Shown here in pieces: positions 36,634 through 45,441 of a stretch of DNA of 64,000 nucleotides. This DNA comes from Sphaerisporangium perillae (GTDB lineage: Bacteria; Actinomycetota; Actinomycetes; Streptosporangiales; Streptosporangiaceae). The stretch covers positions 62,001-126,000 of the forward strand of contig NZ_JALLPO010000024.1 of assembly GCF_023276435.1 (NCBI RefSeq), in the 5' to 3' direction. The stretch's first letter is position 1. Every line of letters starts with the position of its first letter. Under the pieces are notes generated by a model. It had not been told where the DNA came from. It ran no database searches and saw only the letters and a list, made by a program, of their open reading frames with translations. Both the position numbers and the translations under genes were made by a program.

Positions 36634-38976
36634 CTACTCGAAATCGACGATTTTGAGGATGACGATCGCGTCGGGGTCGTTCACCAGAATGCGCTTCGCG
36701 TGATCCATCGCCCGCTCTCCCGGTGCCCGGTCATATTCGATGTGGATGCGGCGGCCGTTCAGCTCGGTCTCGATGGTGAGCTGAAAGTCCGGGCGGTTCG
36801 TGCCCGCGCGCGTGGCGGCGGCACTGGTCTGAGTCTGGTCGACCCGTACGTCGGTGATCTGCATGTTCGTGTCTTTCAGAGCGTCCTTGGTGAGCCTGAA
36901 ATCGGCGTCGAGCTCGGCTGCCTGCAGCTTGCTGCGGCTCACCTTCCGGCCTTGTATCGGTAGCGCCTCCGGGGCGGGGCGACCAGGCGGGGGCGCCTTC
37001 GCGGGGACGAGCTCCGGGAAGTCGGCGCCGGTGAAAACGGTTCCGCTGTCCAGGACCAGATCGGGTACCCCGGCCTGCCTGGCCACCTCCCGGCTCTCCA
37101 GCAGCGCCGGCGACGGGGACAGGGCGGCCGGGTCGGCACGGTCCGTCGTGGGGCCGCGGCGCTCCTCCGGCACCATCGTCGCCGCCTCGTCCAGAGACTC
37201 CTGGACCTCTGCCTCGATCGACCTCTCCCGTCGCACCGGGGCCTCAGCGGCCTTGACGGGTTGGCCAGGGCGATGGCCGGCGGGATGGGGGCCGGGTTGG
37301 CCGGCCGGACGGCGGATCGTGTCCGGCATCGAGGTCTCCACCCGCTTGTAGCGGAATCCGGCACCGGTCCCCTCTGCCGTGGCGCCTCTCAGCGGGGCGC
37401 GTTCCAAGGGCCTCGACGCCTTCACCGGTCTCACGGGTTTCGCGGGTGCGGCCGGGTTCCGCGTCTGCGCGATGGTCGGCTGCGCCCCGATCGTCGTCGG
37501 GATGGTTTCGGAGCCGGCCGATGTCGCTGTGGTCTCGACACCGACCGGTGTCGCTGCGGCGTCGACGGCCGTGGGGTGGGGCGAGTTCGGGTGGAGCCTT
37601 CCTCGTTCGGCCGGCGCCGGGTGTGCGAGCTTCGCGCCGCCTCTGGCCACGGCCTCGCCGGCCTCCCGTTCGGCCGCGCCGAGCATTCGTTTGAGAAGGC
37701 GCTGCAACCGGGAGACGAATCGCTCCAACGGCTCGGCGATGGGCTTGAGCAACTTGCCCACGACGAGGCCGATCGCCGTCTCCACGATTTCGATCACCTT
37801 GCCGATCGCCACCACGGCCTCGCCGGCACGCGTGAGCAGCGGGGCGAGCCTCCCGAGGCCGGCTCCGATCTTGGTGAGGGCGTTGCCGACCCCGCTGGTG
37901 AACACGAACAGCAGCAGGTTGCTGACGACGCCGCCGATGACGTAGCCGAGGTTGTAGCCGATCTTCCTCCATTCGGTGTCGAACGCCGCTCTGCGCAGGC
38001 GGGTGGCCTTGGACATGATCACGCTGAGCACGCCCGCGTGTTCCTCGTCCGTACGGTTGGCGAGGATCGTGCCCACGCTCTCCTTGGGCCCGTCCGGCTC
38101 GTCCTTGCCGCTGACGTATCCGGCCACGCCCGCGGCCACCGACCGTCCGGCTCGCCCCGCCTCGGCCACCGCCCTGTCCTGTACTTCGTCCAGGAACTCC
38201 ATGACGGCCGCGACATCCTTCTTCTTCCAGATCTGGGCCAGCGTCTCCTCGATCCTGGCTCTCACTTCCGCCAAATCCTTGCTCAGCAGCTCAGCCTCGC
38301 CCGCCAGTCCGGCGACCTTGGCGTAGGCCGACGTGGCGAGTCCGGAGACGATCCGGGGGAGCTGCTCGGCCAGGGCACCGATGCCCAGCAGGTCCGTCAA
38401 CGGGCTGACGAAGCCCGCCGCCGCCCCGCCGGCATACCCCAGGAAGAAGTCGGCCGCGTTGCCGGGTACCAGCAGCTCCCTCAACGCGGAGCCCAGCCGC
38501 GACCGCTCCTTCTCGCCTCGCGTCTGCCGGCTCATCTCGGCGATGAATCCGCGTAACGCGGAGGCGAGCATCCGTTGCCCGACGCCGCTTCCCGCCGCGC
38601 CGCGGGTGACGGCTTCGACCACGAGGTCGCCCATGGCGCCGAGAGAGTCGTCGGGAACGGGGCGCGGCCTGTCCGGCGACGCGGCCGGAGTGGCCGGAGT
38701 GGCCGTGGAGGGTGCGGCAGGTCCGGCCGCATCGCCTCCGGCGTGCCCGCCGACCAGTGCCGTGACGGCCTGGTTGCCGGCAGTGGCCTGCAACGACGTC
38801 ACCGCCTGGCCGACGGTCCCGCCGCCGCCCGCCCCGCCCGGCGAAGATGTCCCGGCCCGGGCGGACGCCCCGGCATGTGCTGAGGCCCCGGCGTATGAGG
38901 ACGGCGCGGAGTGCCGGGCCGCCTCGCTGGAGGGAGCCGGTCCGGGTCGCTGGTGGTGTCTGTCCTGTTCACTCAC
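36634..38976 (-). CDS. second probable eCIS cargo protein with putative restriction-fold nuclease C-terminus
   Basis: This 780-residue protein opens with an Ala/Ser/Gly-rich stretch and residues 63-78 QATAGNQAVTALVGGH, nearly identical to the signature in the other cargo. A helical region includes one strongly hydrophobic segment (about 350-372, IGGVVSNLLLFVFTSGVG). A disordered Pro-rich part follows (about 465-640). The last 90 residues contain NRPDFQLTIETELNGRR, HIEYDRAPGE, then DHAKRILVNDPDAIVILK. The D...E-Y-D spacing resembles toxin-type PD-(D/E)XK nuclease domains; this is a by-eye inference. It sits between the coiled-coil gene and the first cargo gene on the same strand. Confidence 0.65.
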   Translation of the reverse strand: MSEQDRHHQRPGPAPSSEAARHSAPSSYAGASAHAGASARAGTSSPGGAGGGGTVGQAVTSLQATAGNQAVTALVGGHAGGDAAGPAAPSTATPATPAASPDRPRPVPDDSLGAMGDLVVEAVTRGAAGSGVGQRMLASALRGFIAEMSRQTRGEKERSRLGSALRELLVPGNAADFFLGYAGGAAAGFVSPLTDLLGIGALAEQLPRIVSGLATSAYAKVAGLAGEAELLSKDLAEVRARIEETLAQIWKKKDVAAVMEFLDEVQDRAVAEAGRAGRSVAAGVAGYVSGKDEPDGPKESVGTILANRTDEEHAGVLSVIMSKATRLRRAAFDTEWRKIGYNLGYVIGGVVSNLLLFVFTSGVGNALTKIGAGLGRLAPLLTRAGEAVVAIGKVIEIVETAIGLVVGKLLKPIAEPLERFVSRLQRLLKRMLGAAEREAGEAVARGGAKLAHPAPAERGRLHPNSPHPTAVDAAATPVGVETTATSAGSETIPTTIGAQPTIAQTRNPAAPAKPVRPVKASRPLERAPLRGATAEGTGAGFRYKRVETSMPDTIRRPAGQPGPHPAGHRPGQPVKAAEAPVRRERSIEAEVQESLDEAATMVPEERRGPTTDRADPAALSPSPALLESREVARQAGVPDLVLDSGTVFTGADFPELVPAKAPPPGRPAPEALPIQGRKVSRSKLQAAELDADFRLTKDALKDTNMQITDVRVDQTQTSAAATRAGTNRPDFQLTIETELNGRRIHIEYDRAPGERAMDHAKRILVNDPDAIVILKIVDFE

Positions 38977-39028
38977 GGGGCATCCCGCCGTCCACGAGTC
39001 CCGCCTGCCCGCTTTGCCGTGGTCTGTG

Positions 39029-39361
39029 CTAGGGCACGGTCAGTACGGCGGGCTGGTCGCCGGCCCCGTTCCGGTCGCCTGGTTCGTTCGCGGTCACGTT
39101 CCGTTCGGTGGGCTGGTCGCCGGTCCCGTTCCGGTCTCCGGCCACGCTCCGGTCGGCCCGGGTGGGGCCGGAACGCGCGCCGTCGCCGGCCTCGGCTGCG
39201 GTCAGTTCCTCCAGGACCTGGATGGCGCCGCTGATGCGCAGCAGCGTCTCGCGCAGGGCGGCCTCCTGTCTGGTGAGCTCACGCAACTGCCCTTCGCCCA
39301 GCTGGTACTCCCGCTTCAGTTCGGCCAGCCGGGCCTGCAACTGTTCGATCACGGCGATCAC
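39029..39361 (-). CDS. small coiled-coil protein of the eCIS cluster, function unknown
   Basis: The 110-residue protein starts at GTG 39361, 16 bases after the stop of a tail-fibre gene. The first 55 residues form a clear heptad coiled coil (VIEQLQARLAELKREYQLGE and onwards). The remainder is a low-complexity tail with the near repeat GDRNGTGDQP / GDRNGAGDQP. It lies exactly between structural and cargo genes. It may be a chaperone or adaptor for cargo or fibre, a suggestion from position only. Confidence 0.55.
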   Translation of the reverse strand: MIAVIEQLQARLAELKREYQLGEGQLRELTRQEAALRETLLRISGAIQVLEELTAAEAGDGARSGPTRADRSVAGDRNGTGDQPTERNVTANEPGDRNGAGDQPAVLTVP

Positions 39362-39377
39362 TTCCTCCGTCGTGTGG

Positions 39378-41552
39378 TCATCTCGGTTCGAGCCCGGGAT
39401 CCATGACGTTCATGGCTTCCGGCTGGTCGTACATCTCCGGGTGCAGGAGCAGGCCACGCTCGGCGGCCGGCTTGTCCTCCTCCACCACCATGCGGTTGGC
39501 CTCGGCCCACGGGTCCTGCCGGACGCCGGTCACCTGCCACGAGACCGTGACCCCGGGCTTGTCGGTGCAAATGGTGAAGGCGCCGTCCCGGACCTCCTCG
39601 CGTACCCACGTCAGGGCCGCCTGGCCGACGGGCGTCAGCTGGAAGCGGTGGTCTCGGTTGAGCGCCTCGAAGAAGCCGGGGAGGGTGATCTCGGCCTCGC
39701 CCCGCTCGTCGGTCACGGCCACGCCGGCGTACACGTTCAGCCGGTCCGGCGACTCGACGAACGAGTGCGACAGGTACTTGTTGTCCGGGTCGAGCGGATG
39801 GTCGATCCGGAAGCCGCCGCCGCCCTTGGAGAGCGTGCCGCGGACGTCGAGGTCGCCGTTGATCTGCACGCGGCCCAGGAACAGGCCCGCGGAGTTGCTG
39901 CCCGCCGCCATGATGCCGGTGCCGGTGCCCTCGACCCACGCGCCGATTGTGCCGGTCGCCCGTATGCCGGCCTGGAAGGCGCCGTTGCCGCCGCGCGCGG
40001 TGATGGCGGTGCCCCCGCTGACGACGTCGAGCGGGGTGGCCGGGGCCCTGGTGTTGATGCCGACGTTGTCCCCACCGTCGAAGGCCACGACGCCGCCGCC
40101 GCTGCGCACGAACAGGACCCCGCTGCCGGTGTCGCCGATCCGCGAACCCCACAGCGACAGCGTGGAGGGACCGTTCGGCTGCCCGTAGTCGCCGCCGAAC
40201 TGCAGCTCTCCGCTGTTGACGTGCATCCGCAGCGCCCATCCGATGCCGATGCCGAACAGTCCCACGTGGTCGTTGCCGGCCATCCCGACGAACGCGCGGT
40301 CGGCGTCCGGGTTGGCCTGCCGGAACCAGATGCCGGCCGATCCGTCGCCGCCCTGCCGTACGCGCATCCGGCGTGCCACATCGAGCCCGCCGCCCTCCCC
40401 GGTGGCGGAGACGCTGATCCGGTTGAAGTTGGACCACAAGTGCGCGGCGCCGTCCTGGGAGTACCAGACCCAGCGCTGTCCGGTGCCCGCGCCCGGTGTC
40501 TCGACGAAGCCGGCCACGTTGCGGTCGGCGAAGGAGTACCCGCCGGCGGTGCCGCCGCTGTGCACCTCCGTGCCTTCTACGTGCACGATTCGCTGTGCCG
40601 GCGCCGCGCCGATGCCCACGCCCAGCTTCCCGGACTTGTCGATCACAAGCCGGTCGGCGCGCGTGGTCGCGTCCGTCAGCCGCCACGTGCCGTCGGAGTT
40701 CGATGACAGCTGGTAGGCCGGGCCCGCCGGGGACGACAGCCGCAGGGGGGCCGACACCGACAGCGTCGAGGACACCGACAGCGTCGACACCCGGACCTCG
40801 CCGGTCGCTCCGGTGACCGCCAGGGCTTCGCGAGGCGCCGCCCCGGACAGCAAGGTCAGGGCGACGTTCCCGGTTGCGTCGGCGGTCAGTTCGGCCACCG
40901 GCCGGTCGTCGACGCCGGGCACGCCTCCGCCGGCCGTACGCGGCGCGCGCAGCTCCAGCCTGCCCGCGGGGACTCCCGCCGGGCGCCGGGCGCCCGCCGA
41001 CAGCCCGGTGACCCTGCCCTCGCCGTCTAGCACCACCCGGGCGAGCACCACCTGCCTGCCGTCGTCCTGGAATCCGGCCGCCGGGACGAGGCGCAGCCAA
41101 GGCGCGTGCAGCAGGGCGGGCGCGTTGGCCAGCGCGCTGTCGCCCAGCACCTCGCGCCAGGTGAGGGTGAGCAGGCTGTCGGCGCCCGCGCCGGCCGTGT
41201 CCAGGTTGAGCCCGTCGTCCCCCGCCAGGACGGTCGGCACGTCCTGGATCTGGGCCGGGTCGACGGTCTGATCGACGACGGCTGTGCCGCCCGGGGGCAG
41301 GACGATCAGCCGGCCGTCGGCGTCCAGGGCCGTACCCGGTGAGACCGTGACCCCCGTCTGACCTACGGTGGCGCGTACCGCCAGCCCGCCTGCGACCCCC
41401 CAGGAGTGCAGGCCGGCGTTGCGGGCCCGGTCCAGCGGCAGCAGGTAGGTCTCCATGTCGGTGAGACTCTCGCCGTGCCCGGTGGCTCCGTTGCGCACGG
41501 TGCCCGTACTGAGGTTCCAGTACTCGGTGCGCTTGACGCCGCTATCGCTCAT
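39378..41552 (-). CDS. eCIS tail-fibre-like protein (second of two paralogues)
   Basis: The 724-residue protein starts at ATG 41552, overlapping the stop of the preceding paralogue by four bases. The N-terminus (VKRTEYWNLSTGTVRNGATGHGESLTD) is shared with that paralogue and is probably the baseplate attachment part. The middle has phage-tail-spike style blocks (LGVGIGAAPAQRIVHVEG, GINTRAPATPLDVVSGG). The C-terminal third has FRIDHPLDPDNKYLSHSFVESPD, a module of phage tail fibres. It is likely a host- or surface-binding fibre of the particle (Afp13-like by role). Confidence 0.78.
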   Translation of the reverse strand: MSDSGVKRTEYWNLSTGTVRNGATGHGESLTDMETYLLPLDRARNAGLHSWGVAGGLAVRATVGQTGVTVSPGTALDADGRLIVLPPGGTAVVDQTVDPAQIQDVPTVLAGDDGLNLDTAGAGADSLLTLTWREVLGDSALANAPALLHAPWLRLVPAAGFQDDGRQVVLARVVLDGEGRVTGLSAGARRPAGVPAGRLELRAPRTAGGGVPGVDDRPVAELTADATGNVALTLLSGAAPREALAVTGATGEVRVSTLSVSSTLSVSAPLRLSSPAGPAYQLSSNSDGTWRLTDATTRADRLVIDKSGKLGVGIGAAPAQRIVHVEGTEVHSGGTAGGYSFADRNVAGFVETPGAGTGQRWVWYSQDGAAHLWSNFNRISVSATGEGGGLDVARRMRVRQGGDGSAGIWFRQANPDADRAFVGMAGNDHVGLFGIGIGWALRMHVNSGELQFGGDYGQPNGPSTLSLWGSRIGDTGSGVLFVRSGGGVVAFDGGDNVGINTRAPATPLDVVSGGTAITARGGNGAFQAGIRATGTIGAWVEGTGTGIMAAGSNSAGLFLGRVQINGDLDVRGTLSKGGGGFRIDHPLDPDNKYLSHSFVESPDRLNVYAGVAVTDERGEAEITLPGFFEALNRDHRFQLTPVGQAALTWVREEVRDGAFTICTDKPGVTVSWQVTGVRQDPWAEANRMVVEEDKPAAERGLLLHPEMYDQPEAMNVMDPGLEPR

Positions 41553-43681
41553 GCCGGCTCCATCATCGGGATCGCGGAGGGTCTCTTCTCGGTCTCGACC
41601 ACCAGCGGGTCGACGTCGGCCCTGACCGCCTTGACCTCCCAGCAGAAGCGCTGGGCGGGGTTGCGGCCGTCGGCGGCCAGCACGGTGAACCCGCCGCCGG
41701 CGACGGGGGTGGCGGCCAGCGCGCACACCGGCTCGTCCAGGTCCGACACCGGCGTGAGCAGCACCGTGCGGCCGTCGGCGCGGGCGAGGGCCTCGAAGTA
41801 GTCCGGCAGCGTCACCCGGGCGCGGCCACCGCTCAGCCGTCCCTCGCCCCGGTAGTAGACCGCCGCCTCCGGTCCCTCCACGCACGCGTGCGTGAGGACG
41901 CGGCCACCGGGGTCGAGCGGGTGGTCGATGGCGAACCGCTTGGTGCCGTCGTTGAGGAACTGGCACCTCGGGTGATCGGGATCCGTGCCGACGTACACCG
42001 CGCCTCGGGCGAACACGTCCCACGTGCCGATGCCGCCGCCGGACCAGTCGGGGTACCGCGGGACGTCGGGCCAATGGATGGTCATGTACATCCTGTCCGG
42101 ACCGGTGACGTTCAGCCGTGTCGTCGCGCTGACGACGTTGCCGTCGAGCAGGGTGAGCCCGCCGCCGGCCCGCACCGTGGAGGCCGTCGCGAGAGCGCCG
42201 CCGATCACCGTGTCGCCGCCGACCACGGCGTCGCCGGCGACGTGCAGGCTCGCACGCGTGGGACCGCCGATGTTGACCGACCCGGTCGCCACGTCCATCC
42301 GCAGCCCCCATCCGGCGCCGCCGTTGCCCCAGAAACCGACGTGCCCGTCATCGAGCATGCCGACGAACGCGCGGTCGGCCTGCGGGCCGGTCTGGAAGAG
42401 CCAGATCCCGGCGGAGCTGTCGCCGCCCTGCCGGACCCGCATCCGCCGGTACACGTCCAGGCCGCCGCCTTCACCGGGCGCGCCGATGGACAGCCGGTCC
42501 TGGCCGGACCACAGCCGGGCGGTGCCGCCGTGGGCGTACCAGACCCAGCGCTCGGCCGCGCCGGGCGTCTCCACGAAAGTGCGCACTGCCCGGTCCGCGA
42601 AGGAGAACCCGCCGCCGGGGCCGCCGCTGTGCACCTCCGACCCCTCGACGTGCAGCACGCGCACCGCCTTCGCCCCGCCGATGCTCACGTTGCCCGCGGT
42701 GTCGACCACGAGGCGGTCTCGTACGCGCAGGTCGCCCGCGATGGTGACGGTGCCCGTGTTGTCGACGGTGAGGCGGTCGCTCACACGCAGGTCGCCGGTG
42801 ATGGTGACGGTGCCGGCGGTGTCGACGGTGAGGCGGTCGCTCACCAGCAGGGCGCCGGAGATGTTGACGGCGCCGGTGGGCTCGACCGTGAAATGGTCGC
42901 GTACGCGCAGGTGCCCCACGACGATGATGTCGTCGGAGAACTGCACGGCGCCGGTGCCGAAGACCGACAGCGCGCGGCGCGGTGGCCCGGTGGGCGGGAG
43001 CATGTTCAGATCCACCCTGTCGTCCGCGCCGGCCACCAGCTCGGCGGCCGCGCCGTGGTCCACGCCGAGGGCATCACCGCGGGGCCGGCGCAGCTCCAGG
43101 CGTCCGGTGGGCGTGCTCGCCTGGCGCCGCACGCCTGGGCCCAGGGCGTCGACGACGCCGCCGGTGCCGAGCGTGACCTCGGCCAGCACCACCTGGTCGC
43201 CGACGTCGGGGAAGCCGGCCGCCGGGACCAGGCGCAGCCAGGGCGCGTGCAGCAGCACGGGCGCGTTCGGCAGCTCGAAGCCGGCCACCTCGCGCCAGGT
43301 CAGGGTCAGCAGGACGGCGCCGGTGAGGTCGGCGGAGTCCACGGTCACGCCGGTGGCGGTGACCGGGACCGTCGGGACGTTCTGCACCTCGTCCGGGTCC
43401 ACCGCGGGGTCGACGATCGCGACGCCGCCATCGGTGAGGACGATCAGGTTGCCCTCGGCGTCCAGCGCGGTGCCGAGGGACACCGTGACGCCGGCGGCCC
43501 CGGGCGTCGCCGTCACGCGGAGCCCGGCGGCCACGCCCCAGCCGTGCAGGCCCGAGTTGCGCAGCCGGTCCATCGGCATCAGGTGGCTCTCGATGTCGGT
43601 CAGGCTCTCGCCGTGCCCGGTCGCGCCGGAGCGTACGGTGTCGGCGCCGAGGTTCCAGTACTGAGTGCGTTTCACTGCCAT
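41549..43681 (-). CDS. eCIS tail-fibre-like protein (first of two paralogues) with 20-residue repeats
   Basis: The 710-residue protein begins at ATG 43681 behind GGGAGGAGG. It shares its N-terminal 200 residues and the IDHPLDPGGRVLTHACVEGP module with the next gene. Its shaft contains about four 20-residue repeats (LTVDTAGTVTITGDLRVSDR type, about residues 252-330) encoded by exact 60-bp DNA repeats, absent from the paralogue. Two fibres of different length could widen the target range or form a hetero-fibre. The stop overlaps the next gene's start (ATGA). Confidence 0.8.
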   Translation of the reverse strand: MAVKRTQYWNLGADTVRSGATGHGESLTDIESHLMPMDRLRNSGLHGWGVAAGLRVTATPGAAGVTVSLGTALDAEGNLIVLTDGGVAIVDPAVDPDEVQNVPTVPVTATGVTVDSADLTGAVLLTLTWREVAGFELPNAPVLLHAPWLRLVPAAGFPDVGDQVVLAEVTLGTGGVVDALGPGVRRQASTPTGRLELRRPRGDALGVDHGAAAELVAGADDRVDLNMLPPTGPPRRALSVFGTGAVQFSDDIIVVGHLRVRDHFTVEPTGAVNISGALLVSDRLTVDTAGTVTITGDLRVSDRLTVDNTGTVTIAGDLRVRDRLVVDTAGNVSIGGAKAVRVLHVEGSEVHSGGPGGGFSFADRAVRTFVETPGAAERWVWYAHGGTARLWSGQDRLSIGAPGEGGGLDVYRRMRVRQGGDSSAGIWLFQTGPQADRAFVGMLDDGHVGFWGNGGAGWGLRMDVATGSVNIGGPTRASLHVAGDAVVGGDTVIGGALATASTVRAGGGLTLLDGNVVSATTRLNVTGPDRMYMTIHWPDVPRYPDWSGGGIGTWDVFARGAVYVGTDPDHPRCQFLNDGTKRFAIDHPLDPGGRVLTHACVEGPEAAVYYRGEGRLSGGRARVTLPDYFEALARADGRTVLLTPVSDLDEPVCALAATPVAGGGFTVLAADGRNPAQRFCWEVKAVRADVDPLVVETEKRPSAIPMMEPA
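42691..42930. repeat. 60-bp tandem repeat array in the fibre gene (about four copies)
   Basis: Blocks such as GTCGACGGTGAGGCGGTCGC recur with a strict 60-base period at 42701, 42761, 42821 and, more diverged, 42881. The two central copies are nearly identical over the whole unit, while the outer ones differ more. The period equals 20 codons, so gain or loss of a unit keeps the frame and changes fibre length. Confidence 0.85.
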
Positions 43682-43718
43682 GCCGCCTCCTCCCTTCAGT
43701 GGGCGATCGCCCGTCCGG

Positions 43719-45410
43719 CTAGATCGCGGTGATCAGGTTCCACAGCGTGTGCGCCGGCTTCTCCTGGTCGATGATGCTGCGGATGTTGCCCACCGCCTGG
43801 TTCAGCACGAGCTGGCGTGCGGAGGCGTCCGGCGGCAGCCGCCCGTCGGCGAAGTGGACGACGACGCCGAACTGGAACGGCCGTACCCGCGACCAGAACG
43901 GCTGCAGCCCCGCCACCTCCGGCTGGCCCGGATCGCACACGACCAGCCGGTCGCCGGTCGCCGCCATGCCGGTCGGGTAGACGAACTGCCCGGGCTCGGT
44001 GATCCGTACGGCGGTGGGCGGCGCGGCGGCCGGATCGACCTCGAACACCGCCGCGTGTTCGGCCACGGCGCAGATGAACGGGTCGGTGGCCGACGGCGCG
44101 AACGGCTTCAGCCCGGCGTCCAGGACGTACAGCCGCCCGTCGCCAGTGCGGGCGATGGCGGTCGGCGCCACCAGCGGGTTGCCGGCGGGGAGCAGCGGTG
44201 TCTCGGTCCATGCCTGGGCGGCGCGGGTGATCCGTACCAGGTTGCCGGGGAACCGGGCCGGCGCGGCGGGTTCCTGATCGCCGCCGTCGCCGACCAGCAG
44301 CGTGCCGCCGGGTTCGACGGCCAGCGACAGCGGCTCGACGACCGTGCGCAGCGTGGTGCGGGTAGCGGCCGGTGGGTCGGTGCGCACGGTGATGATCTTG
44401 GGTCGGCTCGGCGAGCCGGGCCCGTCGCCGCGGTCCAGGACGAGCAGGTCGCCGCTCGCGGGATCGACGGCCATCGCGACGGGCCACAGCGGGGTGCCTG
44501 CCGTGGCCAGCGAGATGATCTGCGTCGCGGGGGTGTCGGGGAACGGCGCGGGGACCGCGTACAACTGCCCCGCACGGTCCAGCACGTAGAGCGTCTCGGG
44601 CGCCGCGCCCCGGGCGGGCCGCACGGCGGCGGCGACCACGCGGGTCAGGTTGAGGGTGTCCGGCGCGACCGGCCGGGGCTTCGGCGGCGTTCCCGCCACG
44701 TCGTGGTTGCCGGCCGGGCTCAGCCGCCACACCCTGTTCTTGAGCTGCGGCGAGACTCCGGCGGGCAGTGCGATGTCGCCGGCGAACAGGCCACCGTCCG
44801 TGCCGGCTGCCACGCACCAGGGCCTGGTCACGCCTTCGACGCGGACGCCGGCGCCGGTGACGACCGGTCCCTGCACGACCAGCCCGGCCACCGACGCGGC
44901 CGTGCCGGGCTCGGGTCCGGGGGTGACGGTGAGCAGGCGGGTGCCGTCGTCGAGGGCGACCCGGGGGCGGGTGCGGCCCACGGCGTACAGCTCGAGGTAC
45001 TTGTTCAGCCCGGCCTTCCTGCCGCGCAGGCGGTAGATCCGGGCGATCTCCGAGGTCACTTTGCGCCGCTGGTACTCGTCCCACAACGGGGCGTCCTGCA
45101 GGGTCGGGTAGCGCAGCGCCACCCAGGAGGCGAGCCAGGGCAGGAACGGCTCCGGGGTCGTCCACGGGTCGAACAGCCGGTCCAGCCGGGCGATCTCAGT
45201 GGTGATCGGCTCGTGCTCGTGCTCGCGGGGCGGTTCGTGCTCGTGCTCACGCTCGTGCGGGCGGTGCGGCAGGGGGACGCCGTCCGGGATGCCGGTCAGC
45301 ACCTTCTCGAAGATCCGCAGCGCGGTGCCGAGGCCGAACTCCGATGTCTCGGGCTCGTCCTGCCACAGCACCGGCGGGAGGTGCCGCAACCAGCCGCTCT
45401 TGTCGCTCAC
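43719..45410 (-). CDS. eCIS baseplate protein, phage tail protein I-like (Afp12-like) with inserted beta-propeller
   Basis: This 563-residue protein starts at GTG 45410 behind GGAGGTGAGG. The N-terminus (LRHLPPVLWQDEP, then SWVALRYPTLQDAPLWDEYQRRKVTSEIARIYRLRGRK) and the C-terminus (NIRSIIDQEKPAHTLWNLI) are typical of P2 gpI/Afp12-type proteins joining baseplate and fibres. About 330 residues between them (about 170-500) form repeated AVDPASGDLLVLDR-like blades of a beta-propeller, much longer than in phage gpI. A His/Glu-rich stretch (HEREHEHEPPREHEHEP) lies at about residues 52-68. It lies just upstream of both fibre genes. Confidence 0.8.
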   Translation of the reverse strand: MSDKSGWLRHLPPVLWQDEPETSEFGLGTALRIFEKVLTGIPDGVPLPHRPHEREHEHEPPREHEHEPITTEIARLDRLFDPWTTPEPFLPWLASWVALRYPTLQDAPLWDEYQRRKVTSEIARIYRLRGRKAGLNKYLELYAVGRTRPRVALDDGTRLLTVTPGPEPGTAASVAGLVVQGPVVTGAGVRVEGVTRPWCVAAGTDGGLFAGDIALPAGVSPQLKNRVWRLSPAGNHDVAGTPPKPRPVAPDTLNLTRVVAAAVRPARGAAPETLYVLDRAGQLYAVPAPFPDTPATQIISLATAGTPLWPVAMAVDPASGDLLVLDRGDGPGSPSRPKIITVRTDPPAATRTTLRTVVEPLSLAVEPGGTLLVGDGGDQEPAAPARFPGNLVRITRAAQAWTETPLLPAGNPLVAPTAIARTGDGRLYVLDAGLKPFAPSATDPFICAVAEHAAVFEVDPAAAPPTAVRITEPGQFVYPTGMAATGDRLVVCDPGQPEVAGLQPFWSRVRPFQFGVVVHFADGRLPPDASARQLVLNQAVGNIRSIIDQEKPAHTLWNLITAI

Positions 45411-45441
45411 GGCGTCCTCACCTCCCGCGCGTCCGCCCGTC

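Noticed and set aside
39108-40706. Plus-strand frames of 300-600 codons opposite the fibre and baseplate genes (39-46 kb)
   Set aside because: All are antisense to recognisable eCIS genes and lack domains and ribosome binding sites.
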